A stretch of 64,000 bases of DNA from the NCBI RefSeq assembly GCF_001761385.1, contig NZ_CP017476.1, forward strand, positions 3,833,501 through 3,897,500. Reading direction: 5' to 3'. Origin of the DNA: Hydrogenophaga crassostreae (GTDB taxonomy: Bacteria; Pseudomonadota; Gammaproteobacteria; Burkholderiales; Burkholderiaceae_C). Of this stretch, positions 16,922 to 26,004 are shown piece by piece. Each line of letters opens with the position of its first letter. The stretch's first letter is position 1. Made by a program: the position numbers and the translations under genes. The notes under the pieces are model-generated. The model searched no databases. It saw only the letters and a list, made by a program, of their open reading frames with translations, and was not told where the DNA came from.

Positions 16922-17875
16922 ATGAAGTCATTCATTCGCATTGCCGAAGTATGGAAGCCTGCCGCCGATGGCAAAAGGCTGGTGTTGTCGAGTGGCTTGT
17001 TTCCAGAGGTTCCTGCATTTGAGGCCATCACCCGCGAAATGGTTTTTGCCCGCGGCGAAGGACTGCCAGGCCGCGCCTGGGAAGCTGGCCACCCGTTGAT
17101 GCTGAATGAACTGGTGGGCAGCTACTTCAAGCGCGCTGCGGCAGCGCGGGCAATTGACTTGACCTGTGCGGTGGCCTGTCCGCTGTTCCAGGGCCATGAA
17201 CTGCGGTGCGTGGTGGTGTTTCTGATGGGGGGTGCGCCATCATCGGTGGGCTCGGTGGAACTGTGGCGCAACGATTCCCGCCTGCCTGCCGACATGCACC
17301 TGGTGACCGGGTACTTTGGCTCATCCCCACAGGCTGCCGCGCTCGAAGCACTCACGCTGAATGGCTGGCTGTCCCGTGGAACGGGCGCCCCAGGACTGGC
17401 ATGGCAACAGCAGGAGGCTGTCTGCATTCCCGACATCGCCACTTCAAAACACTTTTTGCGCAAGGACGAAGCGTTGGCCCTGGGCATCGGACGCGCACTG
17501 GCCATTCCCCTGAACGTGACCGCCTCCAGTTCCTGGGTTCTGGCCTTGCTGTCGGCAGCCAGCGCGCCCATCGCGCTTCGCGTTGAAATCTGGCGAGCCA
17601 GCGAAAGCCGCCCTGGCAACCTGTCCCGCACCGCAGGCTTCTGTGAACGCCTGGGCCCGCTGCCAGCGGGGGAGCGCCAGTCACATGCGGTCGAAGCCCT
17701 GGGGCCCATTGGCACGGCATGGCGCACCGGACTGGCGCAAGCCGACAATCAACTGGCGGCCCTCGCGGCGAATACCCGGCAGCCCGCCCTGGCAACCGCC
17801 AATGCATCGGGCCTCATCGCATTGCCCGTGCTCAGCGACGATGCGGTGACCGAGGTCGTCGCCTTGTACTTTTAG
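16922..17875 (+). CDS. Tandem GAF-like sensor protein
   Basis: The protein has 317 residues with no signal peptide or membrane helix. It contains two GAF-like modules in tandem (~1-110 and ~130-220), each with the pattern IAEVWKP / VELWR, then GLPGRAWE / GAPGLAWQQ, and a CAVACPLF / ALAIPLN core strand. A degenerate third unit may follow. There is no output domain, so it may act as a sensory partner of another protein or bind a small ligand by itself. GGAAAG precedes ATG. No regulatory gene is adjacent. Confidence 0.65.
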   Translation: MKSFIRIAEVWKPAADGKRLVLSSGLFPEVPAFEAITREMVFARGEGLPGRAWEAGHPLMLNELVGSYFKRAAAARAIDLTCAVACPLFQGHELRCVVVFLMGGAPSSVGSVELWRNDSRLPADMHLVTGYFGSSPQAAALEALTLNGWLSRGTGAPGLAWQQQEAVCIPDIATSKHFLRKDEALALGIGRALAIPLNVTASSSWVLALLSAASAPIALRVEIWRASESRPGNLSRTAGFCERLGPLPAGERQSHAVEALGPIGTAWRTGLAQADNQLAALAANTRQPALATANASGLIALPVLSDDAVTEVVALYF

Positions 17876-17985
17876 GGCTCTTGCGATGGGTGGCCAAATG
17901 GCCACGCATTGGCACTGCGGCCGCTTGCGCAGGCGCCGTCCCGGCGTAGACAATGGGTTGAACACCCCCAACCCAGGAGTCCAAT

Positions 17986-18636
17986 TTGTCTCGCAGGAAA
18001 ACGCTGAACCAGACCGACACCGTGAGCGATCCAGAAGACGCGCCGAAGCCCTCACCGGTGTCCACCCTCATCAGTCAGGCGCTCCTTCCCTTGATCGCCA
18101 AGGTTCCAACGTCAAAAGAAAGCCGCAGCAACACGCCAGTCGACGACGCACGGAAAACGGCCAATGCGGCAGCGGCCAAGGCCGCGGTCACAGCGGGCAC
18201 GCTGGCGTTGCCTCCGGGCGCGGTGGGCTGGCTGACGATACTGCCGGAGATGATGGGTGTCTGGAAGATCCAGAAGCAACTGGTGGCCGACATCGCGGCC
18301 CTGTATGGCAAAGAGGCCACGCTGACCCCTGAGCAGGTCATGTATTGCCTGTTTCAACACACGGCAGCCCAGGGCGTGCGCGATCTGGTGGTGCGGGTGG
18401 GCCAGCGCACCCTGGTGCGCAAGGCATCGCCCATGCTTATCGGCACCTTGACGCGGCGCATCGGCGCGCGGCTCGCCCAACGGGCTGCAGGCAAGGGCAT
18501 GGCGCGCTGGTTGCCGATCGTGGGCGCGGTGGGCGTGGGCGCCTATGCCTACTTTGACACCGCGCAGGTCGCGACCACCGCCATCGATTTGTTCGAGGGC
18601 GTGATCGAGGTCGACGCGATCGAAGTCGACGGGTAA
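17986..18636 (+). CDS. EcsC-like / DUF697-like membrane-associated protein
   Basis: The protein has 216 residues. An unstructured N-terminal ~50 residues lead to a helical domain with AGTLALPPGAVGWLTILPEMMGVWKIQKQLV, a pattern of EcsC-like proteins, and a C-terminal hydrophobic stretch (WLPIVGAVGVGAYAYF) that may insert in the membrane. The start codon is TTG 17986, supported by AGGAG eight bases upstream. Function unknown. It shares general architecture with the C-terminal half of the TerB-like protein at 5335. Confidence 0.6.
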   Translation: MSRRKTLNQTDTVSDPEDAPKPSPVSTLISQALLPLIAKVPTSKESRSNTPVDDARKTANAAAAKAAVTAGTLALPPGAVGWLTILPEMMGVWKIQKQLVADIAALYGKEATLTPEQVMYCLFQHTAAQGVRDLVVRVGQRTLVRKASPMLIGTLTRRIGARLAQRAAGKGMARWLPIVGAVGVGAYAYFDTAQVATTAIDLFEGVIEVDAIEVDG

Positions 18637-18893
18637 ACAGGCTACAAACGGCCTGGCCCACATCGGCACAGTCCATACCCTGTCCGAGCTGCGCGCACGC
18701 TAAGGCCCCATGGGCGATCGCCCAGCCCAAAGGCGCGCCCTCAACCGAATGGCCATGCCACCTGTTTTCTGGCACTCTTGCCCTTCACCGAAGTGTCCAG
18801 CGGCCAGGCCAACTCACATGAACGCGGTGCGTCACAGCGCGTCGCTGCGACCGGCTTTGTCAAAGCCCTGGACGCACACAGGCTCTAAATCCG

Positions 18894-19296
18894 GCGCGCC
18901 ACGCAACCACCGACTGGACACATTGCAAAACACCGTGTGCCACGGCGAGCGCGGGACCCGGTGGGTGTGCTGTTCGTGGTGCCGGGGATCGACAAGACGC
19001 TGCGGGTCAACGGGCGCCTGTTGGTGTCGACCCACGGCAGTGAGTGGCAGTTGTGCCAGGAAGGCCCGCCCCCCCAAAAACGGGTGACCCGCGTCGCGGT
19101 GAAAAGCGGCTGCTGGCACTGCGCAAAGGCATTCATGTGCCCGGACCTCTGTGACCCAACCAGCCAGGTTGATCACGCCGCCGTGATGCCCGGCATGGGC
19201 GAAATGCTGCGCGACCCACTGCGGGAGTTTCATGGCGCCGAGGCTCACACCAGAACCCGGTCGGAAACGGCCGAGCGCGACCCAAATGCCCTTTGA
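18894..19296 (+). pseudogene. Decayed PPOX-type FMN flavoprotein gene
   Basis: Two frames together resemble a pyridoxamine 5'-phosphate oxidase-like family: first PRNHRLDTLQN (to about 18930), then after a frame change VGVLFVVPGIDKTLRVNGRLLVST, RVAVKSGCWHCAKAFM, QVDHAAVMPGMGEMLRD and REFHGAEAHT. The family normally has ~200 residues in one frame. Here the N-terminal part is gone, a frameshift lies between about 18931 and 18957, and the usual KAFMRS.LW motif is altered to KAFMCPDLC. The remaining open frame would not fold as a full enzyme. Identification is from memory of the family. Confidence 0.6.
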
Positions 19297-19444
19297 GATG
19301 GGGACGGGAAAAGCGGAATGGCCCCCTGCAAGGGCGCCTTGCATGCAAGATGCTTCCACCGTGCAGCGGGGTTGAACAACACAGGGCCTGTGCCAGAATT
19401 CCGGTACACAAGACACACCCCATCAAGAGGCAGCAGGCGTTCCC

Positions 19445-19698
19445 ATGATTCAAGAGCAAGCCCGTTTCACGCCCTGGTCCAGGCCCCTTCAGGTGGCCCT
19501 GCGGGTCTGCGCAGCGGCCTCACCGTTGCTCGCTGAGGCCGGCCTCTGCAAACAGGTCGGGCCAGACGGCAAGGTGGCTTTCAGCGACACACCCCCTGTT
19601 TCAGGGTCCTGCCAATCGATGGCACACCGGGCACCAGCTCGCCCGCCGTCGCGAAGCGCTTCTCCGACTATGTGCCAGGCAAGCGGCGCGCGCGCTGA
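19445..19698 (+). pseudogene. DUF4124-like secreted protein, frameshifted
   Basis: From ATG 19445 the translation gives a signal-like region and GLCKQVGPDGKVAFSDTPP, typical of DUF4124 envelope proteins. After GSCQ (about 19614) the frame turns to unlikely protein, while the next frame continues plausibly (IDGTPGTSSPAVAKRFSDYV) to a stop at 19696-19698. A single-base loss or gain around 19608-19616 would explain it. It could be a true pseudogene or a sequencing error. Confidence 0.5.
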
Positions 19699-19743
19699 CG
19701 CGCCCTGACGCGCCCCGTGCCCCAAGAATTCCCGTCAACAAGA

Positions 19744-20076
19744 ATGGCCCGCCGCAAACGCCCGCACCACCATGTTTATGTGGTGGAACTGTCAAAAGAC
19801 GTTTTGCTTGAGGCCAGGTTCAGGCGCTGCAACCCTGGCTACATCGACGGCAAACCTTGCGTCTATGTGGGCATGACCGGGCTTGACCCCGACGTGCGCT
19901 TTGACAAACACATGGCGGGTATCCAGGCCAACACCTATGTCACAAAGTACGGCCTGCGCTTGCTGCCCGATCTCTATGAAGGCTTCAACCCGATGGCCTA
20001 TGAGGCGGCCCAGGAGCGCGAGGTTGAGATTGGCATCGATCTGCGATCGGCCGGCTTTGGCGTCTGGCAGGCCTGA
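19744..20076 (+). CDS. GIY-YIG-like small protein
   Basis: The protein has 110 residues. The pair of strands HVYVVEL and CVYVGMTG fits a degenerate GIY-YIG core, followed by RFDKHMAG, whose Arg and His match conserved positions, and a final YEAAQEREVE with the acidic metal-binding position. GIY-YIG domains are nucleases or nuclease-derived; whether this one is active cannot be judged. I prefer ATG 19744 to the in-frame GTG at 19717 because conservation should start near HHHVYV. It follows the frameshifted DUF4124 gene and is convergent with the next gene. Confidence 0.65.
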   Translation: MARRKRPHHHVYVVELSKDVLLEARFRRCNPGYIDGKPCVYVGMTGLDPDVRFDKHMAGIQANTYVTKYGLRLLPDLYEGFNPMAYEAAQEREVEIGIDLRSAGFGVWQA

Positions 20077-20152
20077 GCCGCCTTGTTCACAGAGGCTCTC
20101 CCGCCGACCGACCCAGGCACAGGCACACGGGTCGGCCTTCGGCAAGCCCCGT

Positions 20153-21316
20153 TCACGCAGCCAGAGGCAACGCGGGCAGCGCCTCATGAGGGTAAGCAGC
20201 CGCGCGACCCTGGAACGCCAGAATATGGGGCTTTTGCACCACGCCCGCATCGATGTTGATGGCGCGACGAATGGTTTCGTTGGTCTTCCAGCTGCCAGGG
20301 CCACCAAGCACCACGTGCATGTAGACCACCATCGCCGCCGAGATTGAGCGCGATGCGCTTTCCCAGAGAAAGTTGGGCGTGTGGTCAACGGCGTAGTAGT
20401 CCACCTTGCCCACCTTGAACATGGGCTTTTGAAAGGTGGTCGGCTTGGCGAAATAGAAGCCCATGCCCAGATCGCAACTCACATCGATGATCAGGCACCC
20501 AGGCTTGAGGCAATGCGCCTCTTCTTCGTTGACATACATGAACGGGTTGCCGGTGTCCTGGTAGGTGCCGTTGATGATGATTTCAGACTCGGCGATGAGC
20601 TCGGTGAGCGGCCGTGACGTGCCATCGTGTTCCACCACCAACATGCGTGCTTCGCCTGGCCCGCCCTTCTGGATACGCACGTAGTGGCAGTCGAGAATCT
20701 CCTCGCGCACTTCATGGTCAGGACGCTGGATACAGATCGTGATATCCCGAAATCCATGTGCCTTCAGAGCGTAGATGGCACCACGGCTCACGGCGCCAAA
20801 GCTGAAGATGATGACCTTGCGCTGGTTGCCGTAATGCCCGTCAATACCCTTGAGCTGCAGGGCATGAAGCACCGCACAGTAGCCAGCCATTTCGTTGTTC
20901 TTGTAGAAAGTATGGCGCCCCTCTTGCCCTGCAGGGCCCCAGACATACATGTCTTCGAAGGCAATCAGGGTCTGCTTTCGATCGATACCTGCCTGGGTGA
21001 TGGCGCGTTGCTGGGCGCAATGCACGTAGCCCCACATCACGCCGCCCACCTTCAGCTCCTCCAGGTCAGCGAGCACAGGTTTGGCAACAATAACGTTGCC
21101 CATATCGGCCAGCAGAGCGTGGCGGGTCGCGACGCCACCCGCAAGATGGGACAAGTCGGCATCCGACACATCAAAAGGTTCGCCATAACCTTCTTCGAAG
21201 ACCAGCCGACGGCGCATGGCCTCTGGCAAGCGGCACAAATGGGCCGGGTGTAAGGGGACGCGTTGCTCATCGATTTTTCTGGACGTGCCTATCACGCCAA
21301 ATGACAATGGTTTCAT
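20153..21316 (-). CDS. Alanine dehydrogenase/N5-(carboxyethyl)ornithine synthase-like enzyme
   Basis: The protein has 387 residues. It belongs to the alanine-dehydrogenase/PNT superfamily, with GVIGTSRKIDEQRVPLHPAH at the start (Arg and Lys for substrate) and a nucleotide-binding region near residues 165-190 (VIIFSFGAVSRGAIYALKAHG). The N-terminus and overall length match N5-(carboxyethyl)ornithine synthases, which reductively join pyruvate to the ornithine side chain. Alternatives are saccharopine or alanine dehydrogenase-like activity. CAGGAAA precedes ATG 21316. It lies 3' of the carboxypeptidase-like gene, with a hairpin between. Confidence 0.7.
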   Translation of the reverse strand: MKPLSFGVIGTSRKIDEQRVPLHPAHLCRLPEAMRRRLVFEEGYGEPFDVSDADLSHLAGGVATRHALLADMGNVIVAKPVLADLEELKVGGVMWGYVHCAQQRAITQAGIDRKQTLIAFEDMYVWGPAGQEGRHTFYKNNEMAGYCAVLHALQLKGIDGHYGNQRKVIIFSFGAVSRGAIYALKAHGFRDITICIQRPDHEVREEILDCHYVRIQKGGPGEARMLVVEHDGTSRPLTELIAESEIIINGTYQDTGNPFMYVNEEEAHCLKPGCLIIDVSCDLGMGFYFAKPTTFQKPMFKVGKVDYYAVDHTPNFLWESASRSISAAMVVYMHVVLGGPGSWKTNETIRRAINIDAGVVQKPHILAFQGRAAAYPHEALPALPLAA

Positions 21317-21641
21317 GGGATTTCCTGACAGATCGTTGGAATGGAGAGAGCCCAGCAAACAGCGCTCGCAGGTTGAGTCTGTGAACCGAGGTGCCGGGAG
21401 CAAGAGGTGCAGCAAACCTGGCACTGAAGCACAGGGGCTGCCATCTGAAGGAAGGCGATACAGGGGAGAAGCGCAACGGCTGCGTAGCCGAAAAGCGGCG
21501 GTGACGGCGCTGCCTATGCGCCGTCAGGCCTCTGCCCGTTGCCTGATGAACGGGCCGAAGAAGCCAAAGGTCACTATACGCCCACCCTGATTTGCAGGGG
21601 GCCGCCCGTCTGGCAGGGCCATGCACGGCAGGGTGAAACGC
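21317..21641. other. Intercistronic region with a strong inverted repeat
   Basis: About 325 bases between two minus-strand genes. It holds the inverted repeat at 21502-21526 and presumably a promoter for the downstream gene. No gene is seen. Confidence 0.4.
21502..21526 (-). terminator. Possible intrinsic terminator after the M14-like gene
   Basis: Perfect 9-bp arms TGACGGCGC (21502-21510) and GCGCCGTCA (21518-21526) with a seven-base loop. On the minus strand a short CTTTTC follows about nine bases later, so termination is possible but not typical. Confidence 0.45.
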
Positions 21642-22574
21642 TCAGCCGCCCTGTTGAATCACGAAATCGAGCGCCGCGACGATCGAAGCCACTTGCGCCT
21701 CAACGCACTGCTCAGGCGTGGCCCGCGGGCTGTCGGGGTAGACCTCGGTGGTGGTGGTGTAGCGGGCGCCGGTGATGCCCGCGCAAAGCCCCAGCGACTG
21801 GAAATCGTAATGAATGACCCCGCGCGCCACCATGGGTGAGCCAATGAGCTGGCCCCGGTGGTCGGGCAACGCAACAGGGGTCACGCGCTCCACCGCATCA
21901 ATGATGGCTTGTTGAAACGCGGGTTGCGGATTGCGCGAGTCATCGACCAGGTAAAACCCGTCGGGAATGCTGCCTGCTTCAAAGGCCAGGCCATCTCGCG
22001 CAGCCAGGGCGGGGCGAAACTCGGTCTCATCGGAATCGGTGGTTTCATGCAGATCAATGTGGGCCTGCAGTTGCCCTTTGTATGCACCCACAAGCGACAT
22101 CAAAGCCGCCGACTCCGGCGCGGAACCGGGTTGGCGAAAAGAGCGGTTGGGGTCTACCGCATCCCGGTTCCAACGCTGGATGTGTTCATAGGACCAAGGA
22201 CTCACACACGGGACCACCAGCCAGTTGACCCGCCCGCTGTACCCCTGAGCGCACTGGTCGAGAAATCGCAAGGCCCCATGCACACCACCCGTTTCATAGC
22301 CATGCACACCGCCAGTGACCAATACCCCAGGCAAACCCGCCACCCATTGCGGGCTTCGCACCGCACGCAAGGGGTAGCGGTCTTCACCGCACACCAATTC
22401 ACCATAGGTCAACACATCGAAGCGCCCTTGCATCGGGTCAATGGCGCGCAACACATCCGCTTCATAGCTGCGGTGGCGTGTCTGACGCGTTCGCCAGGCG
22501 AGGCGCTCCGCATCGCCCCAGGGCAAGCCCGGAACACCAATGACCGCGGGCGAAGAAACGGGTGGGCTCTTCAT
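21642..22574 (-). CDS. M14-family zinc carboxypeptidase-like protein
   Basis: The protein has 310 residues and no signal peptide. It fits the M14 / succinylglutamate desuccinylase-type fold: LVTGGVHGYETGGVHGALRF carries the HxxE zinc ligands, NWLVVPCVSPWSYEHIQRWNRD and DPNRSF the substrate-binding Arg/Asn, HIDLHETTD the third zinc His, and TEVYPDSP near the end the catalytic Glu. Cytoplasmic members release C-terminal residues or deacylate small peptides. ATG 22574 overlaps the stop of the DUF3014 gene as ATGA, so the two are translationally coupled. Confidence 0.75.
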   Translation of the reverse strand: MKSPPVSSPAVIGVPGLPWGDAERLAWRTRQTRHRSYEADVLRAIDPMQGRFDVLTYGELVCGEDRYPLRAVRSPQWVAGLPGVLVTGGVHGYETGGVHGALRFLDQCAQGYSGRVNWLVVPCVSPWSYEHIQRWNRDAVDPNRSFRQPGSAPESAALMSLVGAYKGQLQAHIDLHETTDSDETEFRPALAARDGLAFEAGSIPDGFYLVDDSRNPQPAFQQAIIDAVERVTPVALPDHRGQLIGSPMVARGVIHYDFQSLGLCAGITGARYTTTTEVYPDSPRATPEQCVEAQVASIVAALDFVIQQGG

Positions 22575-23449
22575 TGCCTGGCAACGCGCTGGCGAAGGTC
22601 TTTCAGTTTCGCCTGCAAGCGCTGTTGATTCGCCGCGCCCATGCGGATCAAGATCTTGCGGCCCGCCGATTGGGCTTGCAGACCCGGGTCCACAAACTCG
22701 TAGCGCACCCATGGCCGCAGCGAAGGCACCGAACCTTTGACCTCCACCAGCGTGACCGCCGGTGGCTCGGCAGGCACAGGCGTGGCGATCAGGTGATCAA
22801 GCACCTGCACCAGCCGATCGTTGAAGTAGCCATCGGGGAAACCCAGATCTTCGTAGGCTTGTTGGAACAAAGGATAGAGCCCCCGGTAAACCGCCACAGC
22901 CTGCGCAGAGTCCACTGACTCGATCAGGCGAACCATAGGTGCGTAACGCTGGCTGTTGGCAGGGTGGATGGTTTCAACGCCATTGGGACCAACCTGCGTA
23001 GAAAACCGCTGCGGCGTGGGATTCACAGGCCACAACCGGGAGGCCGCTTGCGACCGCGCTAGGTTGTCGATCGAGGCAACGCTCTTTCTTACAAAACCAT
23101 CAACCTGCAAATAGGTCAGCAGGTCTTTGCGGCTGAAAAGAGTGGCCAGCTGCTCCTTGACGATGCCGTCGGCATCGGCCAGTTCAGGCAGGGCCACTGG
23201 CTCCGCACCGGCAGGCTCGGGCGTCAGCGCTTCTATCGGATTTTCAATGGCAGGCGGCTCGACCAGCGCCGGATCTGCCGGCAATGAAGCGGTGTCATCG
23301 GACGAACTGGCGGGCATTGTCACCGGGGCTTCGGTTGCGGTGACCGGTACCGGCTGAGGCTGGAAATAGCGCCAACCCTGGTAGGCGGCCAGCGCCAGCA
23401 GCGCCAGAACAACAAGAATAAATGGCAGTCGGGATTTTGATGAATTCAT
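22571..23449 (-). CDS. DUF3014 membrane-anchored protein
   Basis: The protein has 292 residues. One N-terminal membrane helix (~9-26) is followed by a Pro/Ala-rich linker (~30-90) and a C-terminal domain matching DUF3014: LLTYLQVDGFVRKSVASIDNL, then RYAPMVRLIESVD and FQQAYEDLGFPDGYFNDRLVQVLDHLI. The domain should lie in the periplasm. DUF3014 has no established role. It is the first gene of a two-gene unit with the M14-like peptidase. Confidence 0.85.
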   Translation of the reverse strand: MNSSKSRLPFILVVLALLALAAYQGWRYFQPQPVPVTATEAPVTMPASSSDDTASLPADPALVEPPAIENPIEALTPEPAGAEPVALPELADADGIVKEQLATLFSRKDLLTYLQVDGFVRKSVASIDNLARSQAASRLWPVNPTPQRFSTQVGPNGVETIHPANSQRYAPMVRLIESVDSAQAVAVYRGLYPLFQQAYEDLGFPDGYFNDRLVQVLDHLIATPVPAEPPAVTLVEVKGSVPSLRPWVRYEFVDPGLQAQSAGRKILIRMGAANQQRLQAKLKDLRQRVARQ

Positions 23450-23651
23450 GGCCTCGTCAACTTGGTCGGGTTGGGGACTTTCCATCCTACTCCGACACCC
23501 GGAATGGTTGGCCCACAACAGTCAGTTTCGGCAGCGCTCCTTGACGATCCCGGGTCAGGGACATGCACGCCTTTGGCGTACACCACGTTACCGGCACCGG
23601 TATCGACTTGAGGCATGATCGCGGTGCATTGGTGCACAGGGAGCAATATGA

Positions 23652-24635
23652 ATGGCAAAGCCATCACAACGCAAACGCGGTCGCAAGACCCGAACTTTAC
23701 TGCTGGGAAAAGGGCTGACGGCCGTGTTGCTGGGCGTCGGTATGTTGACGGCCTCTGCCGTCCTGGGTGGCTCAAGCCCCATGAAGGCGGCCGTGTCGAC
23801 CGCTCTCAGCATGCCGGCCTGGTGGGCCATTGGTATAGGCCTGGCCTTGATCATTGCGCATGGGGTCGCTTTCAGGCGCCAGCGCGGGCGTGAACGCCAA
23901 GCGCTGGTTGACGCCCAGCCCAAACATGCCGCCAGACCCGATCCAGACACCATCAGGGCCTTGATCGATCAGGCCGAGCGCGCATTCGCCTTTTCCCAGA
24001 TCGATCCCTCACCAGAAGACGCGGCAGATACCGAGGCAAACGCCAACAGCGCAAAGCGCCAGGCACCCGGATCTCGCTGGGGGCCGGCCGTGTTCGCGGT
24101 GATCGAGTGGCGCCGATTCGAAGCGGTTTGTGAAGCCCTGTTCGGACAGGCGGGCTTCGAAACCCGGTCGCAGTCACACGGAGCCGACGGTGGGGTGGAT
24201 ATCTGGCTGCACTCCAGGCATGCCCAAGGCCCGGTGGCGGTGGTGCAATGCAAGCACTGGCAGGGCAAACCGGTTGGGGTGCAAGAAATGCGCGAGTTCG
24301 TGGGTTTGATGGCATCACACGGCCTCAAGCGCGGCACCTACGCCACCACCTCCACCTACACGCCAGAGGCTCAGGATTTTGCCAGGGACAATGGCATCAA
24401 TGCGCTGAGCGGCCCCGGCTTGCTGGCCTTGATCAAACAGCGCACCCCCGAACAGCAAACCAACCTGCTGGCAATTGCTTTTGAAGGCGAATACTGGCGA
24501 CCCACCTGCGCGACGTGTGGCGTCAAAATGGTCAATCGTTCGCCCAAAAATGGCGGTAGGGCGATCTGGAGTTGCATCCATTTCCCGCGTTGCCAGCACA
24601 CGATGCACAAGCGCATAGGGCCGCTCCCGCATTGA
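23652..24635 (+). CDS. Membrane-tethered Mrr-type endonuclease with zinc finger
   Basis: The protein has 327 residues. Two membrane helices (~16-35 and ~53-72) come first, then an Mrr_cat-type nuclease domain (~140-260): WRRFEAVCEALFGQAGFETR, the catalytic D of GADGGVDIWL and the Q-x-K of VVQCKHWQGKPVG, and MREFVGLMASHGLKRGTYATTSTYT. The C-terminus is a topoisomerase-type zinc ribbon, CATCG ... CIHFPRC. Many proteobacteria have this topology; Mrr relatives cut modified or foreign DNA, but membrane-bound forms are not well defined. GGGAG lies eight bases upstream of ATG 23652. No methylase is nearby. Confidence 0.85.
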   Translation: MAKPSQRKRGRKTRTLLLGKGLTAVLLGVGMLTASAVLGGSSPMKAAVSTALSMPAWWAIGIGLALIIAHGVAFRRQRGRERQALVDAQPKHAARPDPDTIRALIDQAERAFAFSQIDPSPEDAADTEANANSAKRQAPGSRWGPAVFAVIEWRRFEAVCEALFGQAGFETRSQSHGADGGVDIWLHSRHAQGPVAVVQCKHWQGKPVGVQEMREFVGLMASHGLKRGTYATTSTYTPEAQDFARDNGINALSGPGLLALIKQRTPEQQTNLLAIAFEGEYWRPTCATCGVKMVNRSPKNGGRAIWSCIHFPRCQHTMHKRIGPLPH

Positions 24636-24686
24636 AACGCTATCGCGCACAATGAAGGCTTTGACGTTCGCGCACACCCGCCCGAG

Positions 24687-25886
24687 ATGACCCAAGCTTC
24701 CTCCCCAACACCTCCAGCCCTCGCTCTTTCAATCAACCCCGTGATCGCCGTTTTGGGGCGCCGCCTTCGGCTGGGTGTCATCGGCGGCGGCCCTGGCTCC
24801 TTCATCGGCCCCACCCACCGCCAGGCCGCCCGGCTGGACGATCGATACGAACTGGTGGCCGGGTGCCTGTCCAGCGACCCGGCCAGATCGGTGAGCGCCG
24901 GCATGGCCCTGGGACTGCCAGCGGACCGCAGCTACGCCAGCGCGCAAGCGCTTTTTGAAGCAGAAGCGGCACGGGCTGACGGGATGGATGCGGTGGCCAT
25001 CATGACCCCCAATCACGACCACTATCCCAGCGCGATGGCGGCCCTGGCACAGGGCTTTGACGTGATCTGCGACAAGCCCATGACCAATACCCTGGTCGAA
25101 GCCGAACAGTTGCGCCAGCGTGTGAGCGAAACCGGTCTGGTGTTTTGCCTGACCCACAACTACAGCGGCTACCCTCTGGTTCGACAGGCACGGGCGATGG
25201 TCACCGAAGGTCTGCTGGGCGAGGTGCGGATGGTGCAGGTGGAATACGTGCAGGGAGGGCGGGCCAGACCCGGGCCGGGCCGCACCGCCTGGAAAACCGA
25301 TCCCGAACGGGGCGGCGCTTCGCTGGTGATGGGCGACATCGGTACACACGCCCACCAGTTGCTGCGCTTCATCTCTGGTCTGGAGGTCGAACAGGTGGCC
25401 GCCGATGCGGGGCCCATCGTGCCTGGCAGTCAGGCCCACGACTACGCTGGCGCCATGCTGCGCCTGAGCGGCGGTGCACGGGGCAACTTCTGGGTCACGC
25501 AAGCGGCCGCCGGTGTGGAAAACGCCTTGCGCATTCGCGTCAGCGGCTCGCAGGGAACACTGGAGTGGGCGCAGGAGCACCCGCAGGTATTGCATTTCAA
25601 ACCCATAGGATCACCAGCCCAAACCCTGACGCCCAACGGGCCGGGAACTTTGCCCCTCGCCGCGCGCTCGAGTCGTGTGGCCGCTGGACACCCCGAAGGT
25701 TTTCACGAAGCGTTTGCCAACCTGTATTCCGACGCAGCCGAAGCCATCGCCGCGCGGCGTGCCGGGCAACAGCCCGATCCGCTTGCGCTGCACTTCCCCA
25801 ACGCCGATGACGGCTGGATGGGCGTGCGGTTTGTCGATGCGGTGATCCGTTCGAGCGCAGCGGACGGCTTGTGGAGCACCGTTTAG
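24687..25886 (+). CDS. Gfo/Idh/MocA family oxidoreductase
   Basis: The protein has 399 residues. The N-terminal Rossmann domain has LGVIGGGPGSFIGPTHRQAARL (~31-52) and the catalytic-region motif DKPMTN (~131-136). A C-terminal alpha/beta domain has HNYSGYPLVRQARAMV, GGASLVMGDIGTHAHQLLRF (the conserved D and H of the active site) and SQGTLEW. These NAD(P)-dependent enzymes oxidise or reduce sugars and cyclitols; substrate unknown. It starts 51 bases after the Mrr-like gene, but the functions do not suggest a shared pathway. Confidence 0.88.
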   Translation: MTQASSPTPPALALSINPVIAVLGRRLRLGVIGGGPGSFIGPTHRQAARLDDRYELVAGCLSSDPARSVSAGMALGLPADRSYASAQALFEAEAARADGMDAVAIMTPNHDHYPSAMAALAQGFDVICDKPMTNTLVEAEQLRQRVSETGLVFCLTHNYSGYPLVRQARAMVTEGLLGEVRMVQVEYVQGGRARPGPGRTAWKTDPERGGASLVMGDIGTHAHQLLRFISGLEVEQVAADAGPIVPGSQAHDYAGAMLRLSGGARGNFWVTQAAAGVENALRIRVSGSQGTLEWAQEHPQVLHFKPIGSPAQTLTPNGPGTLPLAARSSRVAAGHPEGFHEAFANLYSDAAEAIAARRAGQQPDPLALHFPNADDGWMGVRFVDAVIRSSAADGLWSTV

Positions 25887-26004
25887 AAGGCCCCTGAATC
25901 AGCTTGTCGAAATTGGCACACCTGTTTCGTCGCAGAAGGGTGCACCGCCAATCCCAGCACACCCCCCCTTTTGCACCAGTACCCCATCAACGCAGGAGAC
26001 AGCC

